DNA of 64,000 bases, taken from Albitalea sp966211955 (GTDB lineage: Bacteria > Pseudomonadota > Gammaproteobacteria > Burkholderiales > Burkholderiaceae_C). Both the position numbers and the translations under genes were made by a program. The notes below the pieces were generated by a model. That model did no database searches, was not told the DNA's origin, and saw nothing but the letters and a program-made list of their open reading frames with translations. The stretch spans positions 35,835 to 99,834 of the forward strand of contig CBIHOF010000022.1 in the NCBI GenBank assembly GCA_966211955.1, given 5' to 3'. Each line of letters begins with the position of its first letter. Within the stretch, counting starts at the first letter, position 1. Shown piece by piece: positions 37,163-46,423 of the stretch.

Positions 37163-38561
37163 TGCGCGATGGGGCGGCACGAGGCTTGGCGCCCAGAAGG
37201 CTCCATGCCATGGCCGCCATCGCGGCGAGCCCTGCGAGCAAGGCGGCCCACAGGCCGATGGCGTTTCGCTCGGGCACGGGGGTGGTCGTTGTCGGCGTCG
37301 TGATTGGAGCAGCCAGCGGAGCAACCGCAATCCCGTTCGGCAGTGCCGATGCGATGTCTGTCGGCAACGGATCGCCGGGTCTTCGCGTGGGCATGAGCTG
37401 CGACAGAGGCACGGATGTCGAGGCAGCCTTCGCGTCACCCCACACCAGCCGATACGGCGTCGGACCGCGCGCGAGGAACACGGCGGTCGGTGGTCTCGTT
37501 CCGAGGCGCAGTCCTGGTGGCCGTGGGCCCAGCTGGCTGATGGGGCCTGACGTCTGCAGCCGCAGCGTCGTGTAGAAGCCACCGTCCATCGCAGTCGCCG
37601 GCGAACGGATCTCGCCCTCGGGCAGCGTGAGCCAGTAGATGTTCGCACTGCCCAGGCCGCTCCACGACGACGTGCTGGCATCGACCGGGCCGGCGCTCTT
37701 GAGCCTGAGCCTGTGCAGGGGATGGTGCCAGTGGCGGCGATGGCGCTCGTGCTGCTCAGGCGGGATGCTGCCATCGACCATCCCGAGCATCTCAACGCGT
37801 GCCAGCGTGTCCGGCTCCGCAAGTTGCCATTCCAGATCCTCCAGCGGCACGTTCCTCGGCAACGCATAGTCGCAATGCTCCGGCCCGCAACGTGTGGGCG
37901 AAATCACCTCGCTCCAATTCATTGGCCGCACGGCCGCCTGTTCGCTCACGCTCGTGATGCGTGCCGATTGCAGGTCTGGCAGCAGACTGCGCGGCAAGGC
38001 GGTCAGCCGCACGTAGCCGCCACGGGCACCGGCCAGATCGATGACCGTGCTGGCCAGCCGCTGCCCTTGATGCGCCAGGGAGACGACTTGCGCCGAGGCT
38101 TGCACGACGCGCCAACGCTGCAGGTCGGCGCTGGTCTCGACCACCAGACTGAAGACGCCGCGCGTCGCTTCGGGCAGCGTCAACTCGAGCGCCGTCATGC
38201 AGCCCTCGACGGCTCGCGCATCGAGCAGCCAGCTGCGCGGCGTCGTGGGCTTGGCGCCTGATGCGGGGCCGGGCACCTTGAAGATCGGCACGGACTGCTC
38301 GCGCTCCCGGGTCGATCCCGGCAAGGCATCCACCCAGGCGAACGGCAGGGTCTCGCCGTTCGCATTCAGCACGTGAAGATCACGCAGGTCGGCCGTCGCC
38401 GCGCGCGAGCGCAGCGCCATCGGCAATTGCAGCGTGTAGTAGGGGCCACGTCCCCCGAGGCCGAGTTCGGCGCCCTGCTCCGCCGCGCGAACCTGCCCGG
38501 AAGCGAGGCATCCCAAGATGGACGACATGATGAAAGCGACAAGTGTTTTCATGACCCCCAT
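37134..38561 (-). CDS. DUF3999 family envelope protein
   Basis: A 475-residue protein with an N-terminal signal peptide (MKTLVAFIMSSILGCLASG, cleavage after VRA), a large beta-rich periplasmic part, and one C-terminal transmembrane helix (LWAALLAGLAAMAAMAWSLL). The features match DUF3999, whose genes are usually paired with DUF2339, as here. Function unknown. The ATG at 38561 is one base past the DUF2339 stop; ATG at 38552 is an equally good start with a GGGGGT site. Its C-terminal coding end overlaps that of the convergent kinase. Confidence 0.82.
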   Translation of the reverse strand: MGVMKTLVAFIMSSILGCLASGQVRAAEQGAELGLGGRGPYYTLQLPMALRSRAATADLRDLHVLNANGETLPFAWVDALPGSTREREQSVPIFKVPGPASGAKPTTPRSWLLDARAVEGCMTALELTLPEATRGVFSLVVETSADLQRWRVVQASAQVVSLAHQGQRLASTVIDLAGARGGYVRLTALPRSLLPDLQSARITSVSEQAAVRPMNWSEVISPTRCGPEHCDYALPRNVPLEDLEWQLAEPDTLARVEMLGMVDGSIPPEQHERHRRHWHHPLHRLRLKSAGPVDASTSSWSGLGSANIYWLTLPEGEIRSPATAMDGGFYTTLRLQTSGPISQLGPRPPGLRLGTRPPTAVFLARGPTPYRLVWGDAKAASTSVPLSQLMPTRRPGDPLPTDIASALPNGIAVAPLAAPITTPTTTTPVPERNAIGLWAALLAGLAAMAAMAWSLLGAKPRAAPSRTNAESTTPE

Positions 38562-38562
38562 C

Positions 38563-41500
38563 TCACGCCGTGGATGCACTCTCTTCGCCGGCCTGCCCGC
38601 TCGGCGGAAGCGGCGCGAAATAGCCGACCACCAGCAGCAGCACGCCAACCACGATGAAGGACACGATGCGGTAGAGGCTGCCGCGATCAGCGAGCTCGAC
38701 GAGAAAGAGCTTGGCCACCACCAAGCCGAGAAGCGTCGCGCCGGCCAGCCACACCACACGGTCCAGGCGCCGATGACCGAGCAGCATCACACCCACGCCG
38801 ACGGCGGACCACGCCACGGACAAGGCGGCCTGCGTGAGCGTCGATGCGAACAGCGCAGAGGCATTCCACGGCACACCGGCCCAGTGGTGACAAGTTCGCA
38901 ACACCATGCCGGTGTAGAGCGCGAACGCGGTGGCGGCGACGAGACCTCGCACCACGCCATTCGGCAGCAGGTTGCGCCATGACGAAGGCAGCGCGCGAAA
39001 CCACAAGGCGATGGCCAACAGGACCAGCCCCTGCCCCATCTCCAGCGGGTTGAGCAGTGGCACGTAGGGAAGCGGCGCGCTTGCTCCCGACTGGGTGTTG
39101 CCCATCCACAGCCACATCAGCAAGTACACGACCACCGGACCCGCTCCGGCAAGGAGATAGCTCGTGAGGTGCACACGCAAGGGCCAGCGCTCGAGTGCGC
39201 TTGTTCGTGTCATCGCGACCAGAACAGCGGCCGGCACGAGCATGAACCCGAGCATCGGCCAGGCCGAGTCGGGAGCACCCAAGCCTTGCACGACAAGCTG
39301 GCCTTCGCGTGCCCCCAGGAACAGGAAGAACCAGAAACCTGCGACGTGGACGAGCCGCAGCGTGGCGATGGACCAGTTCTTCTCCTGAAGGCGCAGCAGC
39401 ATCGCGTGCCAACCCAAGGCCAGCGGCCAGGCGAGCCACCCAAGATCGGCAGACGGATGCAAGCCGTTGCCCACGGGGCCGATGAAGGCGAGCAGCATCC
39501 ATGCAGGCAAGGTCGCGACAGTGGACAGGCCCATCACCGGCCACCGGCGCCAGCGCGCGAGGCCGACCATCGCCATCGAGCTGGCCAGTACCCACAGGAC
39601 CATCGTGGCCGGCCAGAGGGACGAGAGGTGAGACTGCTGCAACTGGCGATCGAGTTCCGGCGGGAGGACGTTGGTCCACCATGCGAGCGCCCAGACCACG
39701 ACACCCCATTGCACGAGCGGCAGCTGCGTCCACGCACGGTTCCTGGAACGCTGCAAAAGATCGCCCGAGGCGAGCGCGACGAGCGTGAGCATCAACGGAC
39801 CTGCCACCGCTGAACCCGGCGTGTCGCCGAACCAGATCACCGGCCCCCAACCGATGAGCGCGATGGCCGCGGCCGCCTGCAGTCCGAACCAGCTGATGGC
39901 CAGGGCCGGATGCGCGATGCGCAGGCCAAGCCAGAGGGCCGCAAGTCCCAACCATGGCCATGCCAGCGCAGCGCGCTCGGCGGGCACCACGAACATCAGG
40001 CTCATGGCCAAGACGCCAATGCCTGCGAGCAAACCAAGGTTGCTGGATGCGGGCCACGCGGGCACCTCACCCTTTGCATCGAAGCTTCGAAGCTGAAGGC
40101 GCAACTCGCTGGCCGCGCTCAGCAGCAGGCTGGTGCCGATCAGCACCGCGGCGCCCAGCCCTTCCCATCCATTGGCGAGCATCGCAGTGCCTTCGATCGT
40201 GCGCAGCGACAGGGCCAGGCTCGCAAGCGCGACGATGTGCATGACGAGTGCCCCCGCCTTGAAGGCCGGCACCTTGAACCGCAAATGAACTTGCAGACCT
40301 GCCAATGCAAGCCATGCTGTTGCGACGCCCGCCCATTGCGGCGCCATCAGCAGCCAGGGGATGGCAGTGACCGATGCTTCGATGAGCCACGGCAGCAGCC
40401 AGTCGTTGCCGGCCTCGAAGCGGCTGCGCTCGGCGATGTCGACGCGCCGACTGACGATGAACATCGCCGCCGCGCTCGCCGCGAGCATCGCCATGCCGAG
40501 CGCAGAGCCCGTGAGAAGCGGCGTGCCCGGCCTGAGGTCGGGCGCCATGTCGGCGAGGAGGCGCACAGTTGCGCCGGCCAACACGGCGAGCGCGAAGACG
40601 CGCGCATAGACCCGATGCTGCCGGGCACCGAGCCAGTACATGCCCGCAGCTTCGACGGCCCAGGTCGCGCCGGTCCACGCGCCTTCCAGGGCCAGCGGCA
40701 CGGTGAGCGTGCCGAAGATCACGCCAACGATGGCATGGGCTTCACTGAGCAATGAATAGCGCCTGTTCCCGCCACGCAGCAGCGCGCCACCGAGCAGCAG
40801 ATGGAAGAGCGCGAAGCCGAACGCACTCCACGCCGCCCCCCATGGCATGTGGCGAACCAGCAGGTACTGCAGGCCAAAGGCGGCCAGCGGCACGCCGAAA
40901 GTGAGCGCGCTGTCGACCCGGCCGACATGGCTCAAGGCGTGAGCCGCCCGCCGTGACAGCGGCAGGCCCGCATCGGCTTCAGGCGCTTGTGCGAGCGCAC
41001 GACGCGCGAACAGCACGCCAATGAAGGTGAAGAGCGCAAAGAACAGCAGCAGGAAAAACTGCACGCTCGCACGAAGCTCCTCGGTGTAGTGCGCAAGCGC
41101 CCAGCTGGTGGCGAGCATGAAGGTCGCGACCGCACCCACCAGGTTCAAGGGCCGCCAGGCGCGAAACCACGCCATCAGGAAGATGCCGATGTCCAGGATC
41201 AGGAGGTAGGTGAACAGCGCCAAATGATGGTCGCCGCCGGTGGACACCAGCACCGGCGCCGCGAAGCCTTCAGCCACGGACACCAGCGCAAGCCAAGGTG
41301 CGTTCTGCAAGACCGCGAGCAACGCCCCGAGAACGGCAACCATGGCCATGAAGGCGAAGGCGAGCGTCGGAGTGAGGAGCGGATGCAGCTTGATCGCCGC
41401 GAGCGCGGTCAGATAGAAGACGCCGATGCCGGCGCCTTGAAGAATCACGCCGTAGCCTTGCCCGCCTTCAGCATCCTTGCGTCCGCGCAGGCGCCATCCG

Positions 41501-42117
41501 AGGCCAAGGAGGAAGGCACCCGTCAACGCGACGCCGCCATAGCGCCACTCCACGGGCATCGTCACCCGCTCGGCCGCGTAGCGCAGCAGGAACGCAAGCC
41601 CGAGGAAGAGGATCACCACGCCGGCCTTGGCGATGGTGTTGCCACCGAAGAGGAAGCGGCTGACGAAGGATGGGACGCGGTCGCGAAGCGGGGTGGCGGG
41701 TGGTTTCGATGGAAGCGAAGGTGCTGGCGGCTCGGCGACCACCTCGACAGGCGGAATCGTCAGGTCGGCAGCAAAGCTGAGGGCAGGTGCCTCGCTGGGC
41801 GTTTCAGCGGTCACCTCGATCACCGGCGCATCCACATCCGGCCGAGTCACTGTCGCCGCATCCGGATTGTGCGAGGTCCGACTCACCTGCTCGCGCAACC
41901 ACGCCACTTCCTTTTCGAGCGCCTGTACACGCGCAGCAAGTGCTGCCACGCCCGGCTCAGCCTTTGCGCTTGAGGCCGGCCTGGCTTGCTCGCCGATGCG
42001 CCGCTGGCGCAGCACCACCCAGCCCAATGGCATCAGCACCGCACCAATGAGCGCGCCCTGGAGGCCGAAGACGATCGCGCCGAGCATGCCTGCCAACAAT
42101 ACGAAGACGAAGGCCAT
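38563..42117 (-). CDS. DUF2339 family polytopic membrane protein
   Basis: An 1184-residue inner-membrane protein with well over twenty hydrophobic segments and only short loops. After the first two helices there is a coiled-coil stretch (VQALEKEVAWLREQVSRT) and a Pro/Glu/Val-rich linker up to residue 145, then the conserved core starting FGGNTIAKAGVVILFLGLAF. This is the DUF2339 pattern; the function is unknown. Followed by DUF3999 with a 1-bp gap, so the two are likely co-translated and could form an envelope complex. CATAAT on the minus strand near 42147 may be its -10, and an AGAGAGA site precedes the ATG. Confidence 0.85.
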   Translation of the reverse strand: MAFVFVLLAGMLGAIVFGLQGALIGAVLMPLGWVVLRQRRIGEQARPASSAKAEPGVAALAARVQALEKEVAWLREQVSRTSHNPDAATVTRPDVDAPVIEVTAETPSEAPALSFAADLTIPPVEVVAEPPAPSLPSKPPATPLRDRVPSFVSRFLFGGNTIAKAGVVILFLGLAFLLRYAAERVTMPVEWRYGGVALTGAFLLGLGWRLRGRKDAEGGQGYGVILQGAGIGVFYLTALAAIKLHPLLTPTLAFAFMAMVAVLGALLAVLQNAPWLALVSVAEGFAAPVLVSTGGDHHLALFTYLLILDIGIFLMAWFRAWRPLNLVGAVATFMLATSWALAHYTEELRASVQFFLLLFFALFTFIGVLFARRALAQAPEADAGLPLSRRAAHALSHVGRVDSALTFGVPLAAFGLQYLLVRHMPWGAAWSAFGFALFHLLLGGALLRGGNRRYSLLSEAHAIVGVIFGTLTVPLALEGAWTGATWAVEAAGMYWLGARQHRVYARVFALAVLAGATVRLLADMAPDLRPGTPLLTGSALGMAMLAASAAAMFIVSRRVDIAERSRFEAGNDWLLPWLIEASVTAIPWLLMAPQWAGVATAWLALAGLQVHLRFKVPAFKAGALVMHIVALASLALSLRTIEGTAMLANGWEGLGAAVLIGTSLLLSAASELRLQLRSFDAKGEVPAWPASSNLGLLAGIGVLAMSLMFVVPAERAALAWPWLGLAALWLGLRIAHPALAISWFGLQAAAAIALIGWGPVIWFGDTPGSAVAGPLMLTLVALASGDLLQRSRNRAWTQLPLVQWGVVVWALAWWTNVLPPELDRQLQQSHLSSLWPATMVLWVLASSMAMVGLARWRRWPVMGLSTVATLPAWMLLAFIGPVGNGLHPSADLGWLAWPLALGWHAMLLRLQEKNWSIATLRLVHVAGFWFFLFLGAREGQLVVQGLGAPDSAWPMLGFMLVPAAVLVAMTRTSALERWPLRVHLTSYLLAGAGPVVVYLLMWLWMGNTQSGASAPLPYVPLLNPLEMGQGLVLLAIALWFRALPSSWRNLLPNGVVRGLVAATAFALYTGMVLRTCHHWAGVPWNASALFASTLTQAALSVAWSAVGVGVMLLGHRRLDRVVWLAGATLLGLVVAKLFLVELADRGSLYRIVSFIVVGVLLLVVGYFAPLPPSGQAGEESASTA

Positions 42118-42302
42118 GGGTCTCTCTGTGGTTCGCGGCGATTATGAGGACGCGCTGATGCCGGTGGAGCGGCATCACCCATCAGAGGGCGGTCGGTAGC
42201 GGAGATCGGAACCACGGGTATCGGCGTGCGGTGCCGACGCCCCAATTTGCGTATCCCTTCGCGGCACCCACCTCGCATCGGCGAACACCCGAACGATTCG
42301 CA

Positions 42303-42308
42303 TATAAT
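42303..42308 (+). promoter_or_regulatory. -10 box of tRNA-His
   Basis: TATAAT at 42303-42308 lies 12 bases before the mature tRNA end. The -35 region is weak (GGCGAA area). The 5' leader would be very short. Confidence 0.65.
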
Positions 42309-42320
42309 GCGAGGCTCTGC

Positions 42321-42397
42321 GGTGGCTGTAGCTCAGTTGGTAGAGTCCCAGATTGTGATTCTGGTTGTCGTGGGTTCGAGCCCCATCAGCCACCCCA
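42321..42397 (+). tRNA. tRNA-His (GTG)
   Basis: A complete cloverleaf: acceptor GTGGCTG (42322-42328) with CAGCCAC (42387-42393), anticodon loop TTGTGAT with GTG, T-arm GGGTTCGAGCCCC and an encoded CCA (42395-42397). The base before the acceptor is G (42321) and the discriminator is C (42394), the G-1:C73 pair that identifies tRNA-His. The D-arm (GCTCAGTTGGTAGAGT) is standard. Confidence 0.97.
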
Positions 42398-42410
42398 CCC
42401 GCACAAGACA

Positions 42411-42447
42411 AAGGCCTCCCGGATCACTCCGGGAGGCCTTTTGCTTT
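42411..42447. terminator. Strong bidirectional terminator after tRNA-His
   Basis: AAGGCCTCCCGGA and TCCGGGAGGCCTT form a perfect 13-bp stem around TCAC, followed by TTGCTTT on the plus strand and TTTGTCTT on the minus strand. It ends the tRNA transcript and can also end the opposing ppiD transcript. Confidence 0.85.
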
Positions 42448-42533
42448 GGTGCTGGCGTTGGGACAGCTGGCCGCCTTTGGCCGATCCCTTCGGGCAACGT
42501 CCGCAGCGCGGACATTGCCCGGCCTTGTCGGCC

Positions 42534-44456
42534 CTATTGCTTGGCAGCGCTCGCTGCGTCGCTCGGCGCCAGGGCCTTCTCCTTGATATCCACCTTCAGG
42601 CGCGTCTTGAGCGCCGAGTAATAGGCCAGCGTCTCCGCCTCGGTGACGGCCTGGGTCATCTGCGTCTGGGCACGGCCAGCATCGGCGGCCACCGGGTCGC
42701 GGCCGAGCACCTTGGTGATGCGCAACACGGCGTAGCCCGTGGGCAGTTCGACGCCCACTGCTGCCGGCAACTTGGAGGCATCGGCGCGCATCACGGCGTC
42801 GACCACCTGGCGCGGCAGTTCCTTGGCACTCACGCGTGAAAGAACGGCGGCCTCACCGGGCAGCGCGGCTTGCGGGTCCTTCTGGACTTCGGCCAGGCGG
42901 GCCAGGCCATCTTTCTTGGCAAGCGCCGCGGCCTGTGCGGCGATGACGCGTCCGCGCACCATGTCCTTGACCTCAGCCAGCGGCAGCGTGTGCGCCGGCG
43001 TGTATTGCAGGACACGCGCGGACACCAGCTGGTTGGGGCCGATCTCGACCGCATCGGTGTTGCGCTTGTTCTTCACGATGTCGCTGGCGAAGAGCGCGTC
43101 CATCAGCTTGGGGCTGTTGAGCGGTGGCACGGCATCGGGCGCGGGCGTGCGCTTGACGTTCTGCGCGGTGTGCAGCTCGAGCTTGAACTTGTCGACGGCG
43201 GGTTTCAGGCTGTCGGCTTGTTCATAGACAGTGTTGGTGAAGTCGACCGCGATCTGCGCGAACTTCTTCTGCGCTTCGGCACGGCGCACTTCCTTCTCGA
43301 TCTCCGGCTTCACCTCGGCGAAGGTCTTGGCGCCGCCGTTGTGCACGCCGGTCACCTTGATGATGTGGTAACCGAAGTCACTCTCGACCACGCCGCTGAC
43401 GTCGCCTTCCTTCATCGAGAAGGCGGCATCCGCGAAGGGCTTGACCATCGCGTCGCGGCCGAAGAAGTCGAGGTCGCCGCCGCGCTCGGCCGATGCCTTG
43501 TCGTCGGAATTCTTCTTGGCGATCTCGGCAAAGCCGGCAGGGTTCTTCTTCACGTCGGCGAGCAGCGCCTCGGCCTTCGCCTTGGCCTTCGCACGCTCTT
43601 CGGCCGGGGCGGACTTGTCGGCCTTCACGAGGATGTGACTCGCGCGCCGCTCTTCTGGCGTGACGTAGCGCTTCTCGTTCTGCTTGTAGTAGGCCTGCAG
43701 GTCGGCATCGCTGACGGTGATGGTCTTCATCAGCGAGTCCACGTCCAGCATCACGTATTCGATGTTGGCCTGCTCCGGTGCCTGGAACATCGCGGCGTTG
43801 GCCGGGTCCTTGTAGAACTTCTCGATGTCCGCGTCGGTCGGCGTGACCTTGGCAGCGTAGTCCTTGGCTTCGAAACGCTGGACCTGCACTTCACGCTGCT
43901 GGAAGAACGCGTCGAACGCGGCGCTCGCTGCGGCGGCGGGCGCGAAGGCGGTGCGGCTGACACCCATCAACACTTGCTGGCGCGGATAGTTCGCTTCGAA
44001 CTCGATCGGCGTGAGGCCATTGGCTGCCAGGGCCTGGACATAGAGGTCTTTATTGATCTCGCCGTCGGGCCCACGCAGCGATGCGAGCTGCGGGTCCGTG
44101 CGCATGAGCGTGACGAGGCGCTGGTCGGACACGCCCAGGTGCAGCTTGTCGGCCACTTCCTGCAGCACGCGGTCGCGGATCATGTTGTCGAGGATCTGCT
44201 CGCGAAGCTGCGGCGTGTCGAACATCTTGATGTCCACGCCGGGCGCCTGGCGGCGAATGCGGTCGATCTGCCGGCGGTGCGCGGCGTCGAACTCGGCCTG
44301 CGTGATCTTCGACGACCCGACCTTCACGATGGTGGTGTTCGATGCGTCCGTGAATCGGTTGTAGCCGGAGATGCCGACCAGCACGAACGAAGGGAAGATC
44401 ACCAGCAGCAAGACGAACTGGAAGAGCTTGGTGTGCGATCGAACGAAATCAAACAT
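42534..44456 (-). CDS. ppiD: Periplasmic folding chaperone/peptidyl-prolyl isomerase PpiD (SurA-N/parvulin)
   Basis: A 640-residue inner-membrane-anchored protein. A short cytoplasmic start and one helix (LFQFVLLLVIFPSFVLVGI) lead to a SurA-like N-terminal chaperone domain, the parvulin domain (RRASHILVKADKSAPAEERA to SDFGYHIIKVTGV), and a long C-terminal domain. It assists folding of exported proteins leaving the Sec translocon. Parvulin residues are largely kept, but isomerase activity is weak in many PpiD proteins. The gene follows hupB and tRNA-Val as in other Burkholderiales. Confidence 0.93.
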   Translation of the reverse strand: MFDFVRSHTKLFQFVLLLVIFPSFVLVGISGYNRFTDASNTTIVKVGSSKITQAEFDAAHRRQIDRIRRQAPGVDIKMFDTPQLREQILDNMIRDRVLQEVADKLHLGVSDQRLVTLMRTDPQLASLRGPDGEINKDLYVQALAANGLTPIEFEANYPRQQVLMGVSRTAFAPAAAASAAFDAFFQQREVQVQRFEAKDYAAKVTPTDADIEKFYKDPANAAMFQAPEQANIEYVMLDVDSLMKTITVSDADLQAYYKQNEKRYVTPEERRASHILVKADKSAPAEERAKAKAKAEALLADVKKNPAGFAEIAKKNSDDKASAERGGDLDFFGRDAMVKPFADAAFSMKEGDVSGVVESDFGYHIIKVTGVHNGGAKTFAEVKPEIEKEVRRAEAQKKFAQIAVDFTNTVYEQADSLKPAVDKFKLELHTAQNVKRTPAPDAVPPLNSPKLMDALFASDIVKNKRNTDAVEIGPNQLVSARVLQYTPAHTLPLAEVKDMVRGRVIAAQAAALAKKDGLARLAEVQKDPQAALPGEAAVLSRVSAKELPRQVVDAVMRADASKLPAAVGVELPTGYAVLRITKVLGRDPVAADAGRAQTQMTQAVTEAETLAYYSALKTRLKVDIKEKALAPSDAASAAKQ

Positions 44457-44537
44457 CGATGGCCTCGACGATGTGGGCAGCGGACTTCAAGCTGCAATGA
44501 CGGGAAGAGATGGCTGCAAGAGACAGCTGCAAACGCA

Positions 44538-44568
44538 ACAAAGGCGAACCGTGGTTCGCCTTTGGGGT
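44538..44568 (-). terminator. Terminator after tRNA-Val
   Basis: AAAGGCGAACC (44540-44550) and GGTTCGCCTTT (44553-44563) form a perfect 11-bp stem with a 2-base centre; on the minus strand it is followed by GTTGCGTTTG. It sits 73 bp after the tRNA-Val gene and before ppiD. Confidence 0.7.
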
Positions 44569-44635
44569 TGCGGGCTTGGCCGGGGATTCTAGCCGACCGG
44601 GCCACATCTGCCCGGGGGTGGCAAGCCGCTGATTC

Positions 44636-44711
44636 TGGTGGGTGCTGAGGGGCTCGAACCCCCGACCTACGCCTTGTAAGGGCGCCGCTCTACCAACTGA
44701 GCTAAGCACCC
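44636..44711 (-). tRNA. tRNA-Val (TAC)
   Basis: On the minus strand the cloverleaf starts GGGTGCTTAGCTCAGTTGGT, has anticodon loop CTTACAA with anticodon TAC (flanked by GCGCC/GGCGT), T-arm GGGGGTTCGAGCCCC and ends AGCACCC-A-CCA with encoded CCA. All arms pair. It lies 87 bp downstream of hupB and is probably co-transcribed with it. Confidence 0.97.
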
Positions 44712-44798
44712 GGAGTCAAACGCCGCACGGCCGGCCCAAGGCGGCTGAGCGCCCTCTCGGAAGGCAGGAGCGAAGCGACGTGGGAGCAAACATTGCGT

Positions 44799-45071
44799 TC
44801 AGTTGACTGCGTCCTTGAGCGCCTTGCCGGGGCGGAACTTCGGCACCTTTGCAGCCTTGATCTTGATGGTGGCGCCGGTGCGGGGGTTGCGGCCGGCACG
44901 TGCGGCGCGCTTGCTGACGCTGAAGGTGCCGAAGCCCACCAGCGACACGCTGTTGTTCTTTTTCAGCGTGGTCTTCACACCGCCGATCACCGCTTCGAGC
45001 GCGCGCGTGGCGGCCGCTTTGGAGATGTCCGCCTGCTTGGCGATGTGTTCGATCAGTTCGGATTTGTTCAC
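44799..45071 (-). CDS. hupB: DNA-binding protein HU
   Basis: A 90-residue nucleoid protein that binds and bends DNA without sequence preference. The reading starts NKSELIEHIAKQADISKAAA and includes GFGTFSVSKRAARAGRNP and the DNA-binding arm (RNPRTGATIKIKAAKVPKF). The GTG at 45071 is chosen: it gives exactly the 90-residue length of HU, and AGAGGGGG lies upstream. The longer ATG frame at 45089 adds residues foreign to the family. Confidence 0.95.
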   Translation of the reverse strand: MNKSELIEHIAKQADISKAAATRALEAVIGGVKTTLKKNNSVSLVGFGTFSVSKRAARAGRNPRTGATIKIKAAKVPKFRPGKALKDAVN

Positions 45072-45155
45072 GAAGGTACCCCCTCTCAAAGGTGTCTCAC
45101 AAGGAATCTGGGATGGTGATTGGGCCGCGGATTTCGGGAGGACGGCATCAAATTC

Positions 45156-45184
45156 ATTACAGCCGTGCGACCTCGCAGTGTCAA
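45156..45184 (-). promoter_or_regulatory. Sigma-70 promoter of hupB
   Basis: On the minus strand a perfect -35 TTGACA (45184-45179) and -10 TGTAAT (45161-45156) are separated by exactly 17 bases, the best sigma-70 promoter in the window. The predicted leader to the GTG is about 78 nt. It is expected to drive hupB and tRNA-Val strongly. Confidence 0.8.
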
Positions 45185-45258
45185 GCGCGGAAGCGGATTC
45201 TATGCGGATTCACTTCGCGCAAGCGCCCTGCATGCGAGCGTAATTTCTAGCTTGACAA

Positions 45259-45284
45259 GCACTCGCACTCGACATGGCGAGTGC
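45259..45284. repeat. Inverted repeat downstream of the tartrate-dehydrogenase gene
   Basis: GCACTCGC (45259-45266) and GCGAGTGC (45277-45284) form a perfect 8-bp inverted repeat with a 10-bp centre. It lies 50 bp past the dehydrogenase stop on that gene's strand, with no T-run on either side. It may be a weak 3' hairpin or a protein site. The rest of the roughly 263-bp gap holds the hupB promoter and no gene that I can support. Confidence 0.35.
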
Positions 45285-45334
45285 CCGCAAACCCACGCGG
45301 AATCAGGTGTTTGGGCGTGTTGTCGAGTCACCGA

Positions 45335-46423
45335 TCAAAGCAATGCTGCAATCGCACGGCCCATGTCGATGGTCGATGCCTTGCCGCCGAGATCGGCTGT
45401 GCGCGGAGCGCCCGAATCGGGGGCCAACGCGGTCTCGATTGCGCCGACGATCGCGTCATGTGCGTCGCGATGACCGAGGAAGTCGAGCATCATCGCGGCC
45501 GACCAGATTTGCCCGACCGGATTGGCGATGCCGCGGCCGGCAATGTCGGGTGCCGAACCATGGACGGGCTCGAACAATGACGGCGAGCGCCGCGTCGGGT
45601 CGATGTTGGCCGAAGGCGCGATGCCGATCGTCCCGGTGCATGCGGGGCCGAGGTCACTCAGGATGTCGCCGAAAAGATTACTCGCGACGACCACGTCGAA
45701 GGCTTGCGGCCGCTGCACGAAGTGGGCGGTGAGGATGTCGATGTGGAACTTGTCGACGCTCACGTCCGGATACTTCTTCGACATTTCTTGCACGCGCTCA
45801 TCCCAGTACGGCATGGTGATCGAGATGCCGTTCGACTTGGTCGCGGAGGTGAGCTTTTTTCGCGGACGCTGTTGAGCCAGATCAAACGCGAACTTGAGCA
45901 CGCGGTCCACGCCGATGCGCGACATCACCGTCTCCTGGATCACGATCTCGCGCTCGGTGCCTTCATACATGCGCCCACCGATGCTGGAGTATTCACCCTC
46001 CGTGTTCTCGCGCACGATGAGCATGTCGATCTCGCCAGGCTTCAGTGGCTGGCCATCGCGTCCGACCAGCGGTGAGCGCACGCCCGGCATCAGCTTTGCG
46101 GGCCGAAGGTTGATGTACTGGTCGAAATCGCGCCGGAACCTGAGCAGCGAGCCCCACAGCGAGACATGGTCCGGAATCTTCTCGGGCCAACCGACTGCAC
46201 CAAAAAGGATCGCATCGGCGCGGCGCAGCCGGTCTTGCCAGTCGTCGGGCAGCATCTGGCCGTGACGCTCGTAATAGTCCCAGCTGGAAAAGTCGTGGTG
46301 CTCGAACTCCAACCGGATGCCGAAGCGCGAGGCTGCCGCCTCGAGCACGCGCAGGCCTTCGGGCATGACCTCCTTGCCGATGCCGTCGCCGGCGATGACC
46401 GCGATGCGGTGCGTGCTTGTCAT
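45335..46423 (-). CDS. Tartrate dehydrogenase/decarboxylase-type beta-decarboxylating dehydrogenase
   Basis: A 362-residue NAD-dependent enzyme of the isocitrate/isopropylmalate dehydrogenase family, closest in character to tartrate/D-malate dehydrogenase: IAVIAGDGIGKEVMPEGLRV at the start, then the substrate region SLLRFRRDFDQYINLRP, IVRENTEGEYSSIGG, and the metal Asp residues in SNLFGDILSDLG. It oxidises a 2-hydroxy acid such as D-malate or tartrate with loss of CO2. The start at 46423 overlaps the preceding hydrolase stop (ATGA). It is not LeuB, as no leu genes are present. Confidence 0.85.
   Translation of the reverse strand: MTSTHRIAVIAGDGIGKEVMPEGLRVLEAAASRFGIRLEFEHHDFSSWDYYERHGQMLPDDWQDRLRRADAILFGAVGWPEKIPDHVSLWGSLLRFRRDFDQYINLRPAKLMPGVRSPLVGRDGQPLKPGEIDMLIVRENTEGEYSSIGGRMYEGTEREIVIQETVMSRIGVDRVLKFAFDLAQQRPRKKLTSATKSNGISITMPYWDERVQEMSKKYPDVSVDKFHIDILTAHFVQRPQAFDVVVASNLFGDILSDLGPACTGTIGIAPSANIDPTRRSPSLFEPVHGSAPDIAGRGIANPVGQIWSAAMMLDFLGHRDAHDAIVGAIETALAPDSGAPRTADLGGKASTIDMGRAIAALL

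Noticed and set aside
45252..45257. TTGACA on the plus strand as a promoter
   Set aside because: No -10-like hexamer at 16-18 bases and no plus-strand gene downstream.
45335..46423. Calling the dehydrogenase LeuB
   Set aside because: The substrate region and lack of leu neighbours fit the tartrate/D-malate group better.
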